Below the pieces are notes generated by a model. That model searched no databases and was not told the DNA's origin. It worked only from the letters and a program-made list of their open reading frames with translations. A DNA stretch of 64,000 nt from Polydactylus sextarius (lineage: Eukaryota > Chordata > Actinopteri > Polynemidae): assembly GCA_016801845.1 (NCBI GenBank), contig CM028926.1, positions 10,429,501 through 10,493,500 on the forward strand, written 5' to 3'. Below, piece by piece: positions 20,655 through 30,859 of this stretch. Within the stretch, counting starts at the first letter, position 1, and each line of letters opens with the position of its first letter. A program made the position numbers and the translations under genes.

Positions 20655-23600
20655 GTTACCTGCCAATTAGAATTTCCAAGAGCCACATTATTTTGGTGAA
20701 AATAAAACAGATTATAAGTGCAACTGAATGTATTTAGTCGTACATGTTTTTTTACAATGTTTTTATTTCATTTCTTTTTAACCCTTTAACAACCCTACAA
20801 AGGAAAAAAAAAATTTTTTTCATTTCTTATTAACTTGTTAAGTAAAAAACACTATCAATGATTTTCTTTTTATCAGACCTTGTGGTTTTTAAAATATTGA
20901 CCTTTACCAAATGTTTGAGATTAAAGTTCAAGTACAAACTTTGTGTTAAATCATGTGGTTGAGCAGGCAGTTAAAGGGTTAAGTAACTTTTACTTTAAAC
21001 ATATTTGAAATGATCTACTTCAAACTTAATTTAGTAGATTTTTTTACATAACTTAAATAACATAAAGAATTTTGTCTGTCCAACATCTTGGAACATTTGA
21101 ACACAGGTCAAACATGTATCAAAGTAAAAACAAAAATACAATAAAATAAGAATTAAAAAGAAAAACTCTGCAGCTCCAGTGTCTGACAGAACCTGGTCTG
21201 ATGAAAACAGCTTCAGTGAGCTTAGTTATAGTAACGCGCCACTTTTTATTGTCAGTAACAATAACAGTGTTGTTATGTTGGAAACAGTAATTAGTTAGAT
21301 TACAAACACTGTGACTAAGGCCTTTTATTTTAATGCTGTTATTTCCATCAGTGGTCATGACATAATGTTCATAGGAAATGTAGGAATAGAACTACCAGGA
21401 CAAATAACCATATGATTCATGTCATTCATCACCAGACAAACTGACCAGTAACTTTCATTTATACCTGAGAAAATGAATTTTAACCTGCTTTTGGTGGGTT
21501 GGTAGGTGTTAATTTAGAGCCCTGGTCCTGACAGTTCATTGATGTGAAAAGAAAAATCAAAGAAGATTTGTCAGTTTCTTTGTACAAACATCAGCTGTGA
21601 GGATCTTCTGTTTGTTGTTGTGATAAAAAGTGAGTGTTAACAACCAACACTGGACATTTTCTACAGCTGATGTAGAAAACATTGGTCCTCTGACTGAGAA
21701 AAACACCAGTGTGTGAGTTGTGAAGTTTTACTGAAGTGAACAGACATTATTCATGACAACTCAGTGAAATGAAGTAAAGGTGAAGAATAATTCAGAGTCT
21801 AAGAGAAAAAAAACTGGAAACATGGAACAACCACAGTTTAACATCTGATTCATTCAAAGTCAATGGATCCAAATTACTGTGAAGAGAAATGAGCTTCAGT
21901 TGTAGATTAAAGATATAAGATCTACAACAGTAACAGACAGTGAACTGACCTCAGAGTCTTCAGTCCACAGTCTGGACTCTGGAGAAAACCACACAGATCC
22001 TTCAGTCCTGAATCCTGCAGCTTGTTGAGACTCAGGTCCAGGTCTCTCAGATGGGAGGGGTTGGACTTCAGAGCTGAGACCAGAGAAGAACAGCTGATCT
22101 CTGACAAACTGCAGAAAATCGATCTGAATAAAGAATAAAAGATTTAGATAAAACGGTGAATGATCTGATCAGATGTGTCCTGATCAATGATGTTTATTCT
22201 GACATCAGCACAGAGACTCTGTCCTTGTGTTAATGTGGATCATCATCATGTCAGCCTTCTACACACATCGTCCAAATGTCAACACAACATTCATATACTT
22301 GTTGATGTGACACAGATTCACAACAAGCTGCTGACCTCAGTCAATATAAAATCAATATCACATCACATATGTTACATTAAAAGTCTGTTCCCTGTTAATT
22401 TCCTGACCTTGTGACCTCCTGTGTTTTGGAGCTGATCAGGTTTGTGTGATTGAATGTTGTGTGTGAGGTCGGGTTCAAAGAGCTGCAGGTCGTGGTCCAG
22501 GGAAGAAGCTGTTACATTTAGTACAAACCCTCACAGCCTCTGCTGCCAGCTCTGGACATCAGAGCTGTTTCCTGTCAGAGGACGTTTCTCCTGCATCGTT
22601 CCACGCTCCTGTCAGCACCACCACCTGTTTATGTTTGTTTGTTGTTCATCATCATGTATGTGACTTCAGTTTCAGCAGCAGGTCTGTGTCTGTGCTGCAG
22701 CTTTAAGTTTCTCTTCATGTTTTGTAGCAACAACAGTTTTTTCTCTTCATCATATTATTGTTTAAAAATCACCACAGAAACCACACAAATGTACAAACCA
22801 GTGAAGAACAAGAAAACTACAGCAGGTCCAGTCAGTGAACTGACCTCAGAACCTCCAGTTGACAGTTTGGACTCTCCAGTCCAGCACACAGACTCTTCAC
22901 TGATGAATCCTGCAGCTTGGTTCCACACAGGTCCAGATGTCTCAGATGTGAGGGGTTGGACTTCAGAGCTGAGGCCACAACTTCACAGTCGGTCTCTGAG
23001 AGTTCACATTTAACAAATCTGTGATGATAGAAAACATAAAATGTGTCAGAATAAAATGAGACAAGTTGTAATAAAACTAGAAAACATAGAGAATAAAAGA
23101 CGTCATGATGTGAACAACATGTTCACACCGAGGTTCAGATCATCTGATTGTGTTTGACATGAAACAATGATCCTCATCCTCTCTCACCTACAGACCTTTG
23201 ATGAGAATCTGTGTGAAAATGTCACCAGTTGAGTTGTTGATCAACAGTGTGTTTGTCAGGTCCCAGTGATATGAACACAAACCTCATCACTTGGTCACAT
23301 CAGATCATTGTTTCTCTCTCCTGAGTGAAAGATGATGTGGTTTCAACTCATCTTCGTGGTCAGAAGATGAAAAGCATCATTTCACAGCTCTGAGGTGTGA
23401 CGTCATATAAAATGATCAGATGTAACCTGACTGATGTGAAACCTGACACCACACAGTACTGCTACATCACAGTCTGTGTTTGTTGTTGTGAAATGAGAAC
23501 AAGTGAAGTGAACAGTCTCACGATGTTGATGGTTTGGGATCAGGCCTCACAAGTGCACGTCACAGATATGGTGTCAGCCAAATAATCTAAAGATCAGCAT

Positions 23601-25185
23601 AATGACAGGTGACATGACATAACACTAACATGGAACAGAAACACTGATAACAACACTGAACATCTGCATGTCCTCAGGAAGATAACGGCCATTGTGTCCA
23701 TGTACATTACTCTGTATACGCAAGTGTTGACATCATGGACTAGGAGCCTACACACCCAGAAGACCAATCATCACAAATCACCTGCAACTAATCCAAATAA
23801 GCTATATATTCCTATCTTTGTATAAAAATAATGGGTCAGGGAAAGCTCAGACAATCAGATTTCGTGAACTGACACACACTGTTGCTGGCAGGGACTGAAC
23901 TCTGACCCAGAGCTCTGTACTGCTTTACTCATCTACTGCCTTAAATACATAACTTAGAGACTGAATATCTTCTCCTGGTCCTTCAGTTCAAACGAACACG
24001 CGGACTAAGCTCACACATAGCCAGAGGACGTCATAGCCTGAGCACGTAGTCCAACAATGGTTTAAAACAAAACATCACAAAATCTCAGGTTAAAAGTGTG
24101 TTGTAACGTGCAGTACTGAAATACTTAAAATGTTTTGGTAATGCCCTAAATAAACTATGTTACAGTTAAATGTTATACATTACTGTAACTGTGTTACTTT
24201 AGTAACGTGTTAAGTCTAACACTGGTAATGACAGACAGATGCAGACGGTCTGACAACAGGTGGACGATTCATTTTCAACCACACGACACCAGCTTGTGCT
24301 ACTAGATGAATCCCCTGTCGCTCCAATAAGAGAGACGAGGACCAGAGAATCCCCCTGTTTGTTGTACCACCCTTGACTAAATGCCAGCCTGGACATCAGC
24401 TACCCATGTCACCCATATCAGAAACTGGCACCGCTGACCACCACAATACAACCAGTTGACTGGAAAGTGGTTTGTTCTCATGTGATCTACTGAGAGCTGT
24501 TCTGATTCAACACTGTGTGTGTAAATGAGACTAAATCCCTGATCTAATCTACTGATTGATGATTATAATGATCACGTCTGGACTCACCGAGCCGTCCTGC
24601 AGTTCCTCACAGCCGGGATCAGTCTCCGTCGTCCCTCCTTTGATGTCTTGTACTTCCTCAGATCCAACTCATCCAGAACCTCCTCTGACATCAGCAGCAT
24701 GTAGGCCAGAGCTGAGCACTGGATCTCAGAGAGTTTCTTCCTTGATCTGGTCTCTGACTTCAGGAACTCTTGGATCTGCTGATGAACTGAGTGGTCATTT
24801 ATCTCCATCAGACAGTGGAAGATGTTGATGCTTCTGTCAGGAGAGATTTTATCACTGTTCATCTTCTTCAGGTTGTTGATGACTCTCTGGATGGTTTCTG
24901 GACTGGTCTCTGTCTGACCCAGCAGGTCTCCTAAGACTCTCTGGTTGGACTCCAGACAGAGACCATGAAGGAAGCGAACAAACAGGTCCAGGTGACCGTT
25001 TTTACTTCGAAGGGATTTTTCCACTGTTTTCTTCAGGAAGTCATCCAGAGACAAGTTACTGTTGTTCTGTACCATGACATCTTCCAGGAACCTCTTGTCA
25101 TCATCGTCATCATCATCATTCAAATATTTATAATATTGAGTAAAATATATATTAAAATATTTATTATGATCATCAGCAGCAGCAC

Positions 25186-25221
<36 letters not shown>

Positions 25222-28200
25222 CATCATCTTTCAGGAAGTCCTCCAGTACCTCAGTCTTCCTGGTGGTGAAACAGTGGAACATGTAAACTGCAGCCAGAAA
25301 CTCCTGAACACTCAGATGAACAAAGCAGTAAACTGTTTTGTGGAAGATCACACTCTCTCTTCTGAAGATCTCTGTACAGACTCCTGAGTACACCAAGGCC
25401 TCTGAGGCACCAAGACCACACTGATCCAGGTCTTGTTGGTAGAACATGATGTTTCCTTTCTGCAGCTGTTCAAACGCCAGCCTCCCCAGCTTCAGGAGAA
25501 CTTCCCTGTCAGCCTCCGTCAGCTCCTGTGGACTCGTCTCATGGTACTTGTGCTTCTTCCTTTTTGTCTGAACCAGCAGGAAGTGTGAGTACAGGTCCGT
25601 CAGGGTCTTGGGCAGCTCTCCTCTCTGCTCTGTGGTCAACATGTGCTGCAGAACTGTAGCACTGATCCAGCAGAAGACTGGGACCTGACACATGATGTGG
25701 AGGCTCCTGGACGTCTTGATGTGTGAGATGGTTCTGTTGGACAGCTCTTCATCACTGATCCTCCTCCTGAAGTACTCCTCCTTCTGGGGGTCGGTGAAGC
25801 CTCGTACTTCTGTTACCCTGTCCACACACCATGGAGGGATCTTATTGGCTGCTGCAGGTCTGGAAGTGATCCAGACCAGAGCCGAGGGAAGCAGATTCCC
25901 CCGGATGAGGTTTGTCAGCAGCAGGTTGACTGATGACGTCTGTGTGACGTCAGACACGACCTCCATGTTGTTGAAGTCCAGTGACAGTCTGCTTTCATCC
26001 AGGCCGTCAAAGATGAGCAGCACTTTACAGACAGACAGCTGCTCTGCTGTGAGCTTCTGTAATGTTGGATGGAAAACATGGAGCAGCCTGAGAAGACTGT
26101 ACTGCTCATCTCTGATCAAGTTCAGCTCCCTGAACGAAAGCAGAACCAGCAGACTGAGGTCTTGGTTTTCTGAGCCATCTGCCCAGTCCAGAGTGAACTT
26201 CTGCACCGAGAAGGTTTTTCCAACTCCAGCGACGCCGTTAGTCAGAACCACTCTGATGTGTCCATGTTGGTCAGGTAAGGCTTTAAAGATGTCGTGGCAC
26301 CTGATCGGAGCATCATGGAAGATCTTCATCTTGGAAGTTCTCTCCAGCTGCCTCACCTCATGTTGGGTATTAACCTCTTCACTCTGTCCCTGTGTGATGT
26401 AGAGCTCAGTGTAGACCCTGTTGAGGAGGGTTTCACCTCCTGGTCCTTCAGTTCCTTCATTTACGTGTTGACATCTGGTCCTCAGACTGGTCTTATGTTC
26501 ATCTAAAACCTGCTGCAGACCACGATCTGCTGACAGAGAACAAACAATGTCAGACTAAAGACAGAGAATCTGACAATCTGAGGATAATTTTCATCAGCCA
26601 CAGAAAAACTAAAGGAAAGAAGCACTTTCTTGTTGTTGTGGTGTTTATGATCACCTTAAAGGAAAAGTCAACACTAAGTATGAACTCATCATCTGTAAAT
26701 AGACTTAGAACGACTGTAACTTTGGACTTTTCCTTTAAATGTTGATCCTGTTTGACAGATCACATGACACTGTAGAAAACAACATGTGACACATGTTCAG
26801 TCTTACTTTGTACAGAGTCGCTCTGACTTTGTCCACACTGGGGACAGGAGGAGTCTCCTGATGGACCAGACTGGTCCCAGTATGAGCTGCTGCACCGTCT
26901 GCAGAACCAGTGTCCACAACTGGAGGAGACTGGATCCTTCAGGACGTCCTGACACAAAGTACAGTGGGACAGCTGCTCCTCCAGAGAGACACCAGTCCTC
27001 TTCCTCTTCTCTCTGTGGAGACATGAACGTTCATCCTAACAAGTTACATCAGTGAAGGAAAACTGACAGTAACATGTTGAACACATCTTAATATCGTCTG
27101 CATCTGAAACTGAATCATTTTCAGTTACAATATGAACAGTCTCTTACTTTGTGTCTGAGGGTCCAGGTTCATTACTGAAGTCTATAAAATCATATTTGGA
27201 CGAGTCACTCTTCATAGACAAACAGCCTGATCCTGGACCTGGTCTCAGTCTGTAGAAACAACAGATTTGACACATTAATTCTTGTAAAGAGCAGATACAT
27301 ACATTAAGATGTCAACTGATCTTGATGAGACAGTGACAGTGGTTGTGTTCACATGTCTGTCTTCATGTTTGTTTATTAATGACGTTATGACATCTTCCAG
27401 GAACCTCTTGTCATCATCGTCATCATCATCATTCAAATATTTATAATATTGAGTAAAATATATATTAAAATATTTATTATGATCATCAGCAGCAACACCA
27501 TCATCATCAACATAATCATCATCATCATCATCCTCATCATCTTTCAGGAAGTCCTCCAGTACCTCAGTCTTCCTGGTGGTGAAACAGTGGAACATGTAAA
27601 CTGCAGCCAGAAACTCCTGAACACTCAGATGAACAAAGCAGTAAACTGTTTTGTGGAAGATCACACTGTCTCTTCTGAAGATCTCTGTACAGACTCCTGA
27701 GTACACCAAGGCCTCTGAGACACCAAGACCACATTGATCCAGGTCTTGTTGGTAGAACATGATGTTTCCTTTCTGCAGCTGTTCAAAGCGCCAGCCTCCC
27801 CAGCTTCAGGAGAACTTCCCTGTCAGCCTCCGTCAGCTCCTGTGGACTCGTCTCATGGTACTTGTGCTTCTTCCTCTTTGTCAGAACCAGCAGGAAGTGT
27901 GAGTACAGGTCCGTCAGGGTCTTGGGCAGCTCTCCTCTCTGCTCTGTGGTCAACATGTGCTGCAGAACTGTAGCACTGATCCAGCAGAAGACTGGGACCT
28001 GACACATGATGTGGAGGCTCCTGGGACGTCTTGATGTGTGAGATGGTTCTGTTGGACAGCTCTTCATCACTGATCCTCCTCCTGAAGTACTCCTCCTTCT
28101 GGGGGTCGGTGAAGCCTCGTACTTCTGTTACCCTGTCCACACACGATGGAGGGATCTTATTGGCTGCTGCAGGTCTGGAAGTGATCCAGACCAGAGCCGA

Positions 28201-29838
28201 GGAAGCAGATTCCCCGGATGAGGTTTGTCAGCAGCAGGTTGACTGATGACGTCTGTGTGACGTCAGACACGACCTCCATGTTGTTGAAGTCCAGTGACAG
28301 TCTGCTTTCATCCAGGCCGTCAAAGATGAGCAGCACTTTACAGACAGACAGCTGCTCTGCTGTGAGCTTCTGTAATGTTGGATGGAAAACATGGAGCAGC
28401 CTGAGAAGACTGTACTGCTCATCTCTGATCAAGTTCAGCTCCCTGAACGAAAGCAGAACCAGCAGACTGAGGTCTTGGTTTTCTGAGCCCTCTGCCCAGT
28501 CCAGAGTGAACTTCTGCACCGAAAAGGTTTTTCCAACTCCAGCGACGCCGTTGGTCAGAACCACTCTGATGTGTCCATGTTGGTCACGTAAGGCTTTAAA
28601 GATGTCGTGGCACCTGATCGGAGCATCATGGAAGATCTTCATCTTGGAAGTTCTCTCCAGCTGCCTCACCTCATGTTGGGTATTAACCTCTTCACTCTGT
28701 CCCTGTGTGATGTAGAGCTCAGTGTAGACCTTGTTGAGGAGGGTTTCACCTCCTGGTCCTTCAGTTCCTTCATTTACGTGTTGACATCTGGTCCTCAGAC
28801 TGGTCTTATGTTCATCTAAAACCTGCTGCAGACCACAATCTGCTGACAGAGAACAAACAATGTCAGACTAAAGACAGAGAATCTGACAATCTGAGGATTA
28901 TTTTCATCAGCCACAGAAAACTAAAGGAAAGAAGCACTTTTTGTTGTTGTGGTGTTTATAATCACCTTAAAGGAAAAGTCAACACAAAGTATGAACTCAT
29001 TATCATCTGTAAATAGACCTAGAACGACTGTAAAACTGGAGTTTTCCTTTAAATGTTGATGTTGTTTGACAGATCACATGACACTGTAGAAAACAACATG
29101 TGACACATGTTCAGTCTTACTTTGTACAGAGTCGCTCTGACTTTGTCCACACTGGGGACAGGAGGAGTCTCCTGATGGACCAGACTGGTCCCAGTATGAG
29201 CTGCTGCACCGTCTGCAGAACCAGTGTCCACAACTGGAGGAGACTGGATCCTTCAGGACGTCCTGACACAAAGTACAGTGGAACAGCTGCTCCTCCAGAG
29301 ACAGACACCAGTCCTCTTCCTCTTCTCTCTGTGGAGACATGAACGTTCATCATAACAAGTTACATCAGTGAAGGAAAACTGACAGTAACATGTTGAACAC
29401 ATCTTTATATCATCTGCATCTGAAACTGAATCATTTTCAGTTACAATAGAAACAGTCTCTTACTTTGTCTGAGGGTCCAGGTTCATTACTGAAGTCTATA
29501 TTAAATGGCATGGACGAGTCACTCTTCATAGACCAACAGCTTAATCCTGCATCTGCTCTCAGTCTGTGGAACCAACAGATTTGATACATTGATTCTTTGG
29601 TCAATTCTAAGATGTCAGCTGATCATGATGTGACAGTGACAGTAGATGTGTTCACATGTCTGTCTGCATGTTTGATTGTTAATGAACTGAATCATGTTCA
29701 CAGACTCTCTTACTTTGTGACTGAAGGTCCAGGTTCAATCCTGAAGTCTGGAGGTTTATGTTTGGTCTGATCCCTCTTCATAGACACAGATCTGGATCCT
29801 GGACCTGCTCCGACCTCCTCTTCCTCCAAACCATTCAT
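15337..29838 (-). CDS. NLR-A: RING-FISNA-NACHT-LRR receptor gene (NLRC3-like)
   Basis: This is a gene-level entry. The Met exon 29714-29838, cassette 27148-27249, RING 26807-27012, NACHT 24588-26526, LRR exons 22845-23018, 21950-22123, 20238-20411, 18873-19046, 17490-17663 and 15801-15974, and the terminal exon 15337-15367 add up to 3,447 nt in one open frame (1,148 residues). This model skips a frameshifted LRR exon (16121-16292) and an internally duplicated block at 27387-29563. The duplicated block carries its own cassette and RING exons and half a NACHT exon. Fish NLRC3-like proteins are cytosolic innate receptors: NACHT binds ATP and oligomerises, LRRs sense, and RING suggests ubiquitin-ligase activity. 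Which 5' exons are actually used needs transcripts. Confidence 0.75.
15801..15974 (-). CDS. NLR-A LRR exon 7 (last)
   Basis: A 174-nt exon in phase 2-2 encoding a pair of ribonuclease-inhibitor-type LRRs: SEISCSSLVSALKSNPSHL, RELDLRKNNLMDSDVKDL, CDLVKSPDCGLETLR. Its acidic-basic variant (LRKNNLMDSDVKDLCDLVKS) differs from the other NLR-A repeats but matches the last LRR exon of NLR-C (48396-48569), so it is the orthologous terminal repeat. Confidence 0.85.
16121..16292 (-). pseudogene. NLR-A LRR exon 6, frameshifted by a 2-nt deletion
   Basis: The exon is 172 instead of 174 nt. The paralogous GACCAGAGAAGAACAG is reduced to GACCAGAAGAACAG, so the frame shifts after SEISCSS and ends in an early stop. 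Splice sites are retained. Because LRR exons here are symmetric (phase 2-2), skipping it would leave the protein in frame. The homologue in NLR-C (48711-48881) has a 3-nt in-frame deletion at the same place. Confidence 0.7.
17490..17663 (-). CDS. NLR-A LRR exon 5
   Basis: An intact 174-nt phase 2-2 exon (MDCRLSEISCSSLVSALKS; HLTDLDLSLNKLQNSGLK; VLCGFLQSPDCGLKTLR). It lies in the second of the roughly 1.37-kb tandem units. Confidence 0.85.
18873..19046 (-). CDS. NLR-A LRR exon 4
   Basis: An intact 174-nt phase 2-2 exon. Key residues are DCSLSEISCSSLVSALKS and RDLDLSVNKLQDSGLKDL. Variable residues fall at the x positions of LxLxxN, where ligand-facing residues sit in LRR proteins. Confidence 0.85.
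20238..20411 (-). CDS. NLR-A LRR exon 3
   Basis: An intact 174-nt phase 2-2 exon (RELDLSGNKLKDSGLKDLC; VFLQSPDCGLETLR). Confidence 0.85.
21950..22123 (-). CDS. NLR-A LRR exon 2
   Basis: An intact 174-nt phase 2-2 exon. Its first residues are divergent (RSIFCSLSEISC) because of ATCGATTTT in place of the usual TTGATG-type start, but the frame stays open. Confidence 0.8.
22845..23018 (-). CDS. NLR-A LRR exon 1 (NACHT-proximal, divergent type)
   Basis: A 174-nt phase 2-2 exon reading RFVKCELSETDCEVVASALK, SNPSHLRHLDLCGTKLQDSS, VKSLCAGLESPNCQLEVLR. It is a different LRR subtype from the array repeats (SETDCEVVAS instead of SEISCSSLVS). Each of the three genes has one copy of this subtype in the same place, next to NACHT (also 33405-33578 and 54069-54242). 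Confidence 0.85.
23693..24056. mobile_element. Solo-LTR-like element in the NLR-A intron
   Basis: The candidate begins TGTGTCC and ends CCAACA (TG...CA). It contains CCAAT and TATAAAA, and an R/U5-like pyrimidine stretch follows. It is present at the same intron position in all three NLR genes, so it was inserted before their duplication. No matching target-site duplication was recognised, so the boundaries are tentative. Confidence 0.35.
24588..26526 (-). CDS. NLR-A FISNA-NACHT exon
   Basis: One 1,939-nt exon (645 codons plus split ends; enters phase 1, leaves phase 2). The FISNA segment (LLNKVYTELYITQG ... HEVRQLERTSK) comes first, at about residues 1-75. Next is NACHT with Walker A GVAGVGKTF, Walker B LLIFDGLDESR, sensor-region LLTNLIRGNLLPSALVWITS and RGFTDPQKEEYF. 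The helical/winged-helix part follows with FVHLSVQEFLAAVY, then an Asp-rich insert (about 25095-25235 in DNA) and the HD2-like tail ending RNCRTAR. It has all motifs expected of an active fish NLR ATPase. The long plus-strand frames over it are shadows. Confidence 0.95.
26807..27012 (-). CDS. NLR-A RING-finger exon (downstream copy)
   Basis: A 206-nt exon, phase 2 in and phase 1 out. It reads KEKRKRTGVSLEEQL, then CTLCQDVLKDPVSSSCGHWF and CRRC ... CPQC. The eight C3HC4 ligands are present: CxxC, C, H, CxxC, CxxC. RING domains recruit E2 ubiquitin-conjugating enzymes. RING before FISNA has, to my knowledge, been predicted in some teleost NLRC3-like proteins. It joins NACHT as Q-N-R-G-L-Q. Confidence 0.9.
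27148..27249 (-). CDS. NLR-A cassette exon (GPGS-CLSMKSDSS type)
   Basis: A 102-nt exon, phase 2-2, reading LRPGPGSGCLSMKSDSSKYD, then FIDFSNEPGPSDTK. These short N-terminal repeats typify fish NLR-C proteins and their function is unknown. This copy differs from all others in SSKYDF (others have SSMPFN). It is the cassette spliced before the 26807-27012 RING. Confidence 0.8.
27387..28839 (-). pseudogene. Half FISNA-NACHT exon left by a 2.3-kb internal duplication
   Basis: The stretch is over 95% like NACHT exons by eye. It starts at a normal acceptor (28839) but breaks off at 27387, where exon sequence joins intron sequence (ATTAATGACGTTA, then TGACATCTTCCAGG). FISNA, Walker A and Walker B are intact. 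Single-base losses near 28201 and 28216 then create a stop at about 28157; single-base gains near 28025 and 27788 follow. The shifts lie in or beside short runs of one base, so sequencing error is possible, but the truncation is structural. With the exons at 29464, 29121 and 29714 it would read as a product of about 370 residues. Confidence 0.75.
29121..29328 (-). CDS. Upstream RING exon of NLR-A (2-nt insertion, frame rescued)
   Basis: The exon is 208 nt because of an extra AC/GT (GGTGTCTGTCTCTGG instead of GGTGTCTCTCTGG). Alone this would break the frame. The preceding cassette exon (29464-29563) is 2 nt short, so the two shifts cancel and the reading is REEEEDWCLSLEEQL followed by an unaltered C3HC4 RING (CTLC ... 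CGHWFCRRC ... CPQC). It leaves in phase 1 into the half NACHT exon. Confidence 0.7.
29464..29563 (-). CDS. Upstream cassette exon of NLR-A (2-nt deletion)
   Basis: A 100-nt copy of the cassette that has lost two bases near its 3' end (CAGACAAA for CAGACACAAA), so it ends in phase 0 rather than 2. It reads LRADAGLSCWSMKSDSSMPF, then NIDFSNEPGPSDK. The shift is compensated by the +2 in the next RING exon. Confidence 0.65.
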
Positions 29839-29861
29839 CCTCTCTGGTCTGAGAGATGAAC
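29714..29861 (-). CDS. NLR-A start (Met) exon
   Basis: After the acceptor GTGTTACAG the start ATG lies at 29838 (context AGGATGA, purine at -3). It reads MNGLEEEEVGAGPGSRSVSM, then KRDQTKHKPPDFRIEPGPSVTK, and leaves in phase 2. The bases 29839-29861 are 5'UTR. Phase allows splicing either to the cassette at 29563 (short RING-NACHT product) or to that at 27249 (full receptor). Confidence 0.75.
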
Positions 29862-30476
29862 CTGTAACACACACACAGTGATAAAACTAATCAGTGGCAG
29901 CAGCTTCTTATTGATTTCACATATGTAGAATTAAAACTATGTGTATTTTCTCTGCATCATAAAGACAAACTGACTGTTACAGCAATATGTCAGACTTCAG
30001 ATCAACATCATGTTACATATTTCACAGTCAGAGCAGGAAACACTCTGGACTTTAGACTCTGACACATTAACTTTTATTGCTGCTTTATTGCTGAAACAAC
30101 TTTAACAAACTCAAATCAACTTCCAAAGATCACTACTACAAGTACTTCCAGTAACTGTGAGCTGAGTCCGAGCAGGAAATACCATCTTCTTGGTTTGAGT
30201 GTGTGTGGACTGATGTTCCCTCGCTCTTCCTACAGCTACACAATCAGTCCATGTCATTACAACCTTTCAGTTCAACCTGCTACAGAAACACTTCTCAGTT
30301 AAGTTGTTAAAATGATTGAACACTCAACTTACTGCCACTTAGAGAGAAGCAGCTGAAGAGTCGCACAAACACACACTGAACTAGGAGACACAATATATGT
30401 GTAATATGTTTACAATGATATGAACATGTCTCCTGCTTTGACAGTAAAATAATAACAGTGTAGTTTTAACACTCGC

Positions 30477-30600
30477 CTGTCTCAGCTTCACGTCCTCCTG
30501 CTCCGTCCAGGTGAAACGGGCGTCTGAATGACAAAGTGACCTCTGTAATTCTCAGATGCTCCTCCCTCTGCACTGACTGGAAATCACATGACTCTTTACC
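30477..30600 (-). other. NLR-A 5'UTR exon and promoter-proximal sequence
   Basis: It is homologous to 38748-38870 (NLR-B) and, more distantly, 63487-63600 (NLR-C). The exon ends GAGACAG followed by GCGAGT, i.e. a GC donor instead of GT; the NLR-C copy has GTGAGT. The 5' end is not defined. It contains no NLR coding sequence. Confidence 0.5.
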
Positions 30601-30624
30601 TGAGTTACCTGAGTGTCTGTGTGT

Positions 30625-30637
30625 GTGAAACTTTCAC
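30625..30637. promoter_or_regulatory. IRF/PRDM1-like motif upstream of the NLR-A 5'UTR exon
   Basis: GTGAAACTTTCAC, which on the minus strand gives AGTGAAAGTTTCAC. This resembles IRF/PRDM1 elements but is not a full ISRE (no GAAANNGAAA). It is conserved at 38895-38907 upstream of NLR-B. Confidence 0.3.
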
Positions 30638-30859
30638 TATTTAATGATGATTATTGATTATTATCATGTCACTCATCTGTGTTTATACTTTGATTTAAAC
30701 ACCAGAACTGTCAGATGTGAAAAGTAAAAGATGAAATGAAACGTTTACATTCATGTCAAACACTGAAGCTTCAGAGCAGCAGGAAATTCAACCTGTTGCT
30801 TGTTGTCAGTGGTTAAAACAGACTCAACGGACAAGACTGAGTTTTATAAAACTACTCAC

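Larger units (their letters stand above)
16293..21949. repeat. Tandem 1.37-kb LRR-exon duplication units
   Basis: LRR exon starts at 16121, 17490, 18873, 20238 and 21950 are 1369, 1383, 1365 and 1712 bp apart. Each intron repeats the same order: a roughly 230-bp flank, an (AAT)n run (about 16485-16526, 17858-17909, 19238-19274, 20605-20655), then a roughly 900-bp near-identical block. The last interval is longer because it also holds a 340-bp segment (21487-21830) shared with NLR-C introns at 50225-50520 and 51857-52080. Near-identity of intron sequence points to recent unequal crossing-over. Confidence 0.85.

Noticed and set aside
24965..25387. Plus-strand Ile-rich frames over the NACHT exons (also 35525-35947 and 56305-56814)
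   Set aside because: They are the antisense of the GAT/GAC Asp tract and of conserved NACHT coding sequence; their conservation follows from the minus-strand gene.
25692..26402. Plus-strand 236-residue frame, repeated at 28218-28715, 36252-36962 and 57272-57829
   Set aside because: It is a shadow of the FISNA/NACHT coding strand; no start context or domain.
30625..30637. A full interferon-stimulated response element at the NLR promoters
   Set aside because: The motif has two inverted GAAA cores rather than GAAANNGAAA; kept only as an IRF/PRDM1-like site.
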